From NCBI GenBank assembly GCA_944391285.1, contig CALXSY010000010.1, positions 1-64,000 of the forward strand: a stretch of 64,000 bases of DNA, given 5' to 3'. The notes under the pieces are model-generated. The model was not told the DNA's origin, did no database searches, and saw only the letters and a program-made list of their open reading frames with translations. The DNA is from an uncultured Clostridia bacterium (GTDB lineage Bacteria; Bacillota; Peptococcia; Peptococcales; Peptococcaceae). Positions 59,423 to 64,000 of this stretch are shown piece after piece (the first letter of the stretch is position 1; each line of letters begins with the position of its first letter). A program made the position numbers and the translations under genes.

Positions 59423-60162
59423 AGCGAATAATTTTTAATGCCTGCTTAGCGACCGCACTTTTGCTTTTGCTCTGGCAAGTGAGCAGTATCTGCTTAAATA
59501 AAGCATTTTTGCCTTCTGTCGGTCAGACATTTGAGGTGATGGTCAGCGAATGGCAAAAGGGCAGTCTTTTAAATCAGACCATCATCAGCACCAAACGCAT
59601 CTTGAGCGGCTTATTTTTGGCAATAGTTTTAAGTATACCTTTAGGTCTGGCAATGGGGCGAATTAAAATCCTGGACGAAATCATCTCGCCGTTGATTTAT
59701 CTGCTGTATCCTTTGCCTAAGGTAGTGTTTCTGCCGATTATTGTCGTAATCATGGGCTTAGGCGATGCACCGAAAATATTTTTAATCGCTTTAGTGGTCT
59801 TTTTTCAGATTTTGGTCTCCAGCCGGGATGCGGCTAAAAATATTCCGGGCGAATATCTGGAAAATATGCGCTCCATGCATGCTAATTTAGGACAAAGGCT
59901 AAGGCATTTAATCCTTCCCTATTGCCTGAGCGATATTTTGACTGCCTTAAGGATAACCTTGGGCACCAGTATTGCCATTTTATTTTTTGCCGAAACCTTT
60001 GCTTCGGTGGACGGCTTAGGCTATTTTATCTTAAACGGGATGGAAAGCCGCAATTATCCTAAGATGTATGCCGGCATTTGTGCTATGGCAATATTGGGTT
60101 TAATGCTTTATGCGGTAATTGATGCCGCAGAGAGGTTTTTCTGCCGCTGGAAAAAATATTAA
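59419..60162 (+). CDS. ABC transporter permease, SsuC/TauC-like
   Basis: 247 aa with six helices. The EAA loop EYLENMRSMHANLGQRLRHLILPYCLSDILTALR and GISIAILFFAETFASVDGLGYFI-type segment are the SsuC/TauC family pattern. It overlaps the ATPase by four bases and its stop overlaps that of the convergent cwlD. Confidence 0.92.
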   Translation: MKRIIFNACLATALLLLLWQVSSICLNKAFLPSVGQTFEVMVSEWQKGSLLNQTIISTKRILSGLFLAIVLSIPLGLAMGRIKILDEIISPLIYLLYPLPKVVFLPIIVVIMGLGDAPKIFLIALVVFFQILVSSRDAAKNIPGEYLENMRSMHANLGQRLRHLILPYCLSDILTALRITLGTSIAILFFAETFASVDGLGYFILNGMESRNYPKMYAGICAMAILGLMLYAVIDAAERFFCRWKKY

Positions 60163-60872
60163 TTTTGAGCAAAATAATCGCTGATGCCGAGATAAATGGC
60201 ATGGGCGATTTTTTGTTGGTATAAATCATCCTTTAAAAGCTCGGCTTCATCCGGATTGGAGAGAAAGCCGCACTCGATAATAACAGCGGGCATGGTTAAA
60301 TTTTCAAATAAGTAGGTGTCTTCACGAACAATGGCTTGACGGTCGGTGTTTTTTAATTGATCGGTCAAAGTTTTTTGCAGTGTTTGCGCTAAAGCCATGC
60401 TTTCTTCATCATCGGGGCGGTAAAATACTTGGGCGCCGTGCCATTGGGCAGAAGGAATGCTGTTGCAGTGGATAGAGATAAAATAATCCGCCTGTACATT
60501 AGTGGCGATAGCGGTGCGGGCAGCTAAATCATCCCTCTGCTGAGCCAAAAGGGATTGCTCGCTGGTTTCCGGGGAGGAAAGCTGGGTATCGCTGGTGCGG
60601 GTCATAATGGTTTCGCAGCCGCTTTGGGTCAAATATTTCTGCAAATATTGGGCGATGGCGAGATTAACATCCTTTTCTTCGGTACCGTCGCTGCTGATTT
60701 TGCCGGGGAAGATACCGCCATGACCAGCATCGATGACGATTGTTTTATCGGCAACAGCCCAGGAGATAACTTGACTGCTGGCAGAGGAAAGCACCGCAGA
60801 CAATCCGACAATTATGATAGCTAAAATTACTAATATTGCTAACAAATGTCGCTTGGAAAGCATAATAAACAT
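60159..60872 (-). CDS. cwlD: N-acetylmuramoyl-L-alanine amidase CwlD
   Basis: 237 aa from the ATG at 60872, nine bases after GGAG. A membrane anchor (LLAILVILAIIIVGLSAVLSS) precedes an Amidase_3 domain: IVIDAGHGGIFPGKISSDGTEEKDVNLAIA (zinc His and Glu), DYFISIHCNSIP (second His), PAVIIECGFLSNPDEAELL (catalytic Glu). The size, anchor and sequence match CwlD, which makes muramic lactam in the spore cortex. Confidence 0.92.
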   Translation of the reverse strand: MFIMLSKRHLLAILVILAIIIVGLSAVLSSASSQVISWAVADKTIVIDAGHGGIFPGKISSDGTEEKDVNLAIAQYLQKYLTQSGCETIMTRTSDTQLSSPETSEQSLLAQQRDDLAARTAIATNVQADYFISIHCNSIPSAQWHGAQVFYRPDDEESMALAQTLQKTLTDQLKNTDRQAIVREDTYLFENLTMPAVIIECGFLSNPDEAELLKDDLYQQKIAHAIYLGISDYFAQN

Positions 60873-61011
60873 AATGATCAACTCCGTTTTTTTATTTAAA
60901 TTATATGGCAATATTATAAAAATAGACCATAAAGACAGTTGATAGGAAATGCAAAAAATAAATTAACTAAAAATGACGGAAGGTGTTATAATAAATAAGG
61001 GAGGAATGATT

Positions 61012-62391
61012 ATGGGAGACTATGAAAAAAATATTGCTCTGGAAACAAAAAAAGTTTTGGAGCAGGGATATTATTTTTTTGATAATAATAAAGTAGTTTT
61101 GCCTTTAACAGGAGAAATTTATTCTCGGGTAGAAATTATTTCGCCTCAAGTTTGCCAAGGGTGGCAGAAAAACGAAAAAGAGGTTTTTTCCGGCAGAATT
61201 CAAGGGGTGGGCAAGATCAAGGTGTTAAACCTTGACAGCTTCAGCGCTGTAAGAGAAGAAAAAATGCAGGGATGTCTTGTATTAAATTTTGCTGATTCCT
61301 TAGAATGGGGCGGCAATTTTTTGCAAGGCACGGTAGGGCAGGAGCAAAGCTTGTGCCGCAATTCCACCTTGTCTTTATCCTTAGGCTCTGCTAAAGCTCA
61401 GAAAATGTATGAGCATAATCGGGCTTTGCAAAATGAATTTGCTGTGGAATACATGCTTTTTACTCCTTATGTCGATATTATAAGAGACGGAGAGAATAAT
61501 TTTCAAAAGCATCCCTGGCGGTGCAGTGTTTTAAGCGCTCCGGCAATTGATTTAAGAAGGGTGAGAAGCACGGATATTGCTCAAGTTGAGCCGGTAATGC
61601 TGGAGAGAATCAGAAATATTTTAAGAACAGCCATTGCCTTTGGCTATGATGAATTGGTTTTAGGGGCATGGGGCTGCGGCTGTTTTAAGCATCAGGCAAA
61701 AGATGTAGCAGGCTATTTTGCTAAAGTTTTATGTGCGGAAAACTGGCAAAAATATTTTAAAAAGGTTGTTTTTGCCGTTTTGGATAATTCAGCGGAAAAA
61801 GAAAAATTAAAAGCCTTTCAGGCGGTATTTGCCGAAAATGAGCAGCTCGATTTGATGGAATCCATCATTAAAAGCAGCCATTTAGATTATTTTAAGCGCT
61901 ATCGGCAAAGACTAAACGAAATTGAGCATTTTGTGCAAGGTCACGAAAAGGATCATCCTTTGCGGGTGATTATGCTGGTAACTTTAATCGTTGATGAGCT
62001 GGATTTATCCGCTGAAGCATTGGAAACACTTTATAAGGCGGCAACCTTCCATGATGCCGGTCGAGTTAACGGCTTAAATGATCCGACTCATGGTGAATTG
62101 GGAGCCATATGGTATAATAAGCATTGCGAGCCGGATAAAGCGGTGGAGTTTTTGATTAAATATCATTCATTAGATGATGATATAGCAAAGAAAGATTTGG
62201 CTCAGCTGGATTTTGCAGACAAAGAGGAAATGTGGCTGTTGTACTGCATCTTAAAAGATGCCGACGGCTTGGATCGAGTGCGCTTTAAATATTACGGCAA
62301 CGGGGCATTGGACGAAAAATATTTGCGCTTAAAGCGGTCAAAAAAATTGTTAAATGTTGCCTATAAGCTTTTGGAAAGTGACTTAAAATAA
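61012..62391 (+). CDS. Fusion of PARG-like (TIGR02452/DUF2263) macrodomain with HD hydrolase domain
   Basis: 459 aa from the ATG at 61012, after AGGGAGGAATGATT. Residues about 1-260 follow the microbial PARG layout: VLNFADSLEWGGNFLQGTVGQEQSLCRNSTL, YMLFTPYVDIIRDG, VLSAPAIDLRR, LVLGAWGCGCFKHQAKDVAGYF. The usual GGG loop is GGN (100-102) and the usual QEE is QEQ (110-112), so the second, catalytic Glu is Gln. Residues about 290-459 are an HD domain with His315, HD (347-348), His360, His385 and Asp416/421. It may bind an ADP-ribose-like ligand and hydrolyse a phosphate. Substrate unknown; a fusion is rare in my experience. Confidence 0.8.
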   Translation: MGDYEKNIALETKKVLEQGYYFFDNNKVVLPLTGEIYSRVEIISPQVCQGWQKNEKEVFSGRIQGVGKIKVLNLDSFSAVREEKMQGCLVLNFADSLEWGGNFLQGTVGQEQSLCRNSTLSLSLGSAKAQKMYEHNRALQNEFAVEYMLFTPYVDIIRDGENNFQKHPWRCSVLSAPAIDLRRVRSTDIAQVEPVMLERIRNILRTAIAFGYDELVLGAWGCGCFKHQAKDVAGYFAKVLCAENWQKYFKKVVFAVLDNSAEKEKLKAFQAVFAENEQLDLMESIIKSSHLDYFKRYRQRLNEIEHFVQGHEKDHPLRVIMLVTLIVDELDLSAEALETLYKAATFHDAGRVNGLNDPTHGELGAIWYNKHCEPDKAVEFLIKYHSLDDDIAKKDLAQLDFADKEEMWLLYCILKDADGLDRVRFKYYGNGALDEKYLRLKRSKKLLNVAYKLLESDLK

Positions 62392-62405
62392 AGAAATCCA
62401 ATAAA

Positions 62406-62437
62406 AGAGACAGCTTATTTAGGCTGTCTCTCTCTTT
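62406..62437 (+). terminator. Terminator of the macrodomain-HD gene
   Basis: AGAGACAGC/GCTGTCTCT with an 8-base loop, followed by CTCTTTAT. Confidence 0.8.
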
Positions 62438-62574
62438 ATATAGGCTTAAAAATGGGGAAAATATGCAAGCTTTAGTTTTTAAAACTTGAAGATGCTTATA
62501 TAACCAGGATACGTTTTTTCAAAAAGGACACATTAATCACGTCGGGTTAAAAATGTTTTAAGGGATGTGAAAAT

Positions 62575-63777
62575 GTGGCTGACAAAAAGAAAATGTTGGT
62601 AAAAAAATGGCTGACAGTTTTGCTGGCAATTGTATTAGCTGTAAGCTTGGCTAATTACTATATGAATCCAAGCCAGCAAAGCGTAGCAGTAGGTCAGCCT
62701 ATTGATTTCAGCGAAAGCTGTCCTGCTTCTTTAGCAGAATACATGACCATCAATAGCGGTCAGGTGCAGAAACAACTGACAGAGACCATAAATGCTCAAG
62801 AATCGCCCGGTGAAATGAGTATTTCACTGAAGCTTTTCGGCTTGATTCCCTATAAGCAGGTCAATGTTTCAGTAGTAGAGGAAAAATATCTTTATCCCGG
62901 AGGTCAATCCATAGGGATACTTCTTCGCACAGAAGGAGTATTAGTAGTTGGCTCATCGCCGATAATCGCTGAAAACGGCAAGGAAGTCAACCCTGCCGAA
63001 GATGCAGGCATTGAGATGGGGGATATTATAGTTAAGGTTAATGAGCAAAGTGTGACCAGTGATGATGAGTTGGCAGAGCTCATCAATGAATTTGGCGCTA
63101 AAGGTGAAGAGATAGTCTTGACTATAAATCGCAGCCAAAATGAAAAGAAAATAAATATTAAGCCTATTTTTTGCCAAGAAAGCAAGAAATGGCGAATCGG
63201 ACTTTTTGTGCGGGACAATGCCGGCGGAGTAGGAACATTGAGCTTTATCGATCCGCAAAGCGGAACATATGGTGCCTTGGGGCATATGGTATCTGAAAAC
63301 AATACCGGTGAAATGCTGGATATATCAATGGGCAAATTGATTAAAGCAGATATAGAAGGCATAGAAAAAAGCGAAAGAGGAACACCCGGCGAGAAATTAG
63401 GCAGTTTTGTCAGCAATGATGCCTTGGGCAATATTGCTAAAAATACCGATTGCGGAATATTTGGAAAAATTAGCGATTGGCAGCTGGTCAATGAAAGTAC
63501 CATAACTCAGCCAATGCCGGTCGGTCTTAGCTCCGATATCCAATACGGCGAAGCAGAAATTCTGACCGTTTTAGAAGGTGACAAGGTGGAAACATTCGAA
63601 GTGGAAATTACGAAAATTATGCCAAATGGTAAAACTGGCAAAGAGTTAGTGCTTGAGGTAACTGATGAGCGATTATTAGAAAAAACCGGCGGCATTGTGC
63701 AAGGCATGAGCGGTTCGCCTATCATTCAAAACGGTAAAATAATTGGTGCAGTTACCTATGTGTTTGTAAGTCCATGA
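62575..63777 (+). CDS. spoIVB: SpoIVB serine peptidase, C terminus short
   Basis: 400 aa from a GTG at 62575, after AAGGGATGTG. An N-terminal anchor (WLTVLLAIVLAVSLANYYM), a PDZ domain (about 120-200; EDAGIEMGDIIVKVNEQSVTSDDELAELI) and a S55 peptidase domain (GTLSFIDPQSGTYGALGHMVSENN; GIVQGMSGSPIIQNGKIIGAVTYVF) are present, including the catalytic His and the Ser of GMSGSP. It is the forespore signal that activates SpoIVFB and so SigK. The protein stops after VFVSP, about 20 residues before usual SpoIVB ends (about 426 aa in B. subtilis). Confidence 0.9.
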   Translation: MADKKKMLVKKWLTVLLAIVLAVSLANYYMNPSQQSVAVGQPIDFSESCPASLAEYMTINSGQVQKQLTETINAQESPGEMSISLKLFGLIPYKQVNVSVVEEKYLYPGGQSIGILLRTEGVLVVGSSPIIAENGKEVNPAEDAGIEMGDIIVKVNEQSVTSDDELAELINEFGAKGEEIVLTINRSQNEKKINIKPIFCQESKKWRIGLFVRDNAGGVGTLSFIDPQSGTYGALGHMVSENNTGEMLDISMGKLIKADIEGIEKSERGTPGEKLGSFVSNDALGNIAKNTDCGIFGKISDWQLVNESTITQPMPVGLSSDIQYGEAEILTVLEGDKVETFEVEITKIMPNGKTGKELVLEVTDERLLEKTGGIVQGMSGSPIIQNGKIIGAVTYVFVSP

Positions 63778-63917
63778 TACCTATATTATTAAAAAGTCAC
63801 GGAAGCGAGAAGAAAGCAGAACCATTTTTTGTAATAATTAATTTGCTATGTAAAAGTTTTAAAATCTTAAATTAATTAATAAAAGTTTAAAATAATTTGG
63901 TATTAAAAAATACCCAT

Positions 63918-63951
63918 AAAAGAACCATCAATTTTGATGGTTCTTTTTTTA
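63918..63951 (+). terminator. Terminator of spoIVB
   Basis: AAAAGAACCATCA/TGATGGTTCTTTT, 13-bp stem with loop ATTT, followed by a T run. Confidence 0.92.
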
Positions 63952-63976
63952 TGCACCAATTTAAGGAGGAAGCATT

Positions 63977-64000
63977 ATGAGAGAAAGAATATTTACCTAC
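63977..64000 (+). CDS. Start of a further gene cut by the window edge
   Basis: TTAAGGAGGAAGC, an ideal ribosome site, precedes an ATG at 63977 with eight sense codons (MRERIFTY) to the window end. It is separated from spoIVB by a terminator. Too short to identify; it does not look like the spo0A start that often follows spoIVB. Confidence 0.7.

Noticed and set aside
62904-63503. 199-codon antisense frame inside spoIVB
   Set aside because: Covered by spoIVB and lacks a start site; a by-product of codon bias.

Overview
The window looks like the chromosome of an endospore-forming, low-to-moderate GC Bacillota of the Clostridia type. Evidence is the complete spoIIIA operon (spoIIIAA to spoIIIAH), spoVS, spoIIP, cwlD and spoIVB, the Gram-positive block ylxM-ffh-rpsP-khpA-ylqD-rimM-trmD, a T-box leader, a B. 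subtilis-type LexA/DinR box, strong AGGAGG ribosome binding sites, and the absence of any outer-membrane gene. No rRNA, tRNA, CRISPR array or transposase was seen, so the species cannot be fixed.

Layout. 1-11 kb is an accessory metabolic region: a LysR regulator, an alkaline-phosphatase-superfamily hydrolase, two tandem DASS-type anion transporters, an unknown protein, a third DASS transporter, a PAPS-independent-type arylsulfotransferase without a signal peptide, and a Crp/Fnr regulator. It reads as an uptake and cytoplasmic processing module for an organic anion, possibly a sulfate ester. 11-18 kb is a defence, repair and exchange region: an SOS-controlled Y-family polymerase with its YolD-like partner, an XRE regulator, a small promoter-terminator unit, a lipoprotein nuclease with a coupled small partner, and a HaeIII-like restriction-modification pair. 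18-26 kb has a structured leader before an LRAT-fold protein, then ymdB-spoVS, an M19 dipeptidase, an unknown low-complexity protein, a NAGPA-type exported protein and a ThrE-like exporter.

26-31 kb is the spoIIIA operon. 31-42 kb has a Cys/Pro-rich DUF4397-like protein, a coiled-coil protein with a tiny partner, a MacAB-like ABC efflux operon, rqcH and a divergent P2A calcium ATPase. 42-46 kb has a T-box-controlled Lrp-aminotransferase operon, a small alarmone synthetase and an MreB-family gene. 46-55 kb is the SRP and ribosome-maturation operon, which runs on through a GtrA/GtrB-type glycosylation cassette into an RNA methyltransferase and a PDZ membrane protein. 55-64 kb has rpsT, spoIIP, a DUF2975-XRE-ABC importer operon, cwlD, an unusual PARG-like macrodomain-HD fusion, and spoIVB with a short C terminus.

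The most promising leads are the DASS/arylsulfotransferase/phosphodiesterase module, whose two operon promoters share almost the same -10 region, the PARG-like-HD fusion with a substituted catalytic loop, and the switch-like leader RNA at 17.8 kb. All functions are inferred by recognising families and motifs by eye; no database search was run.
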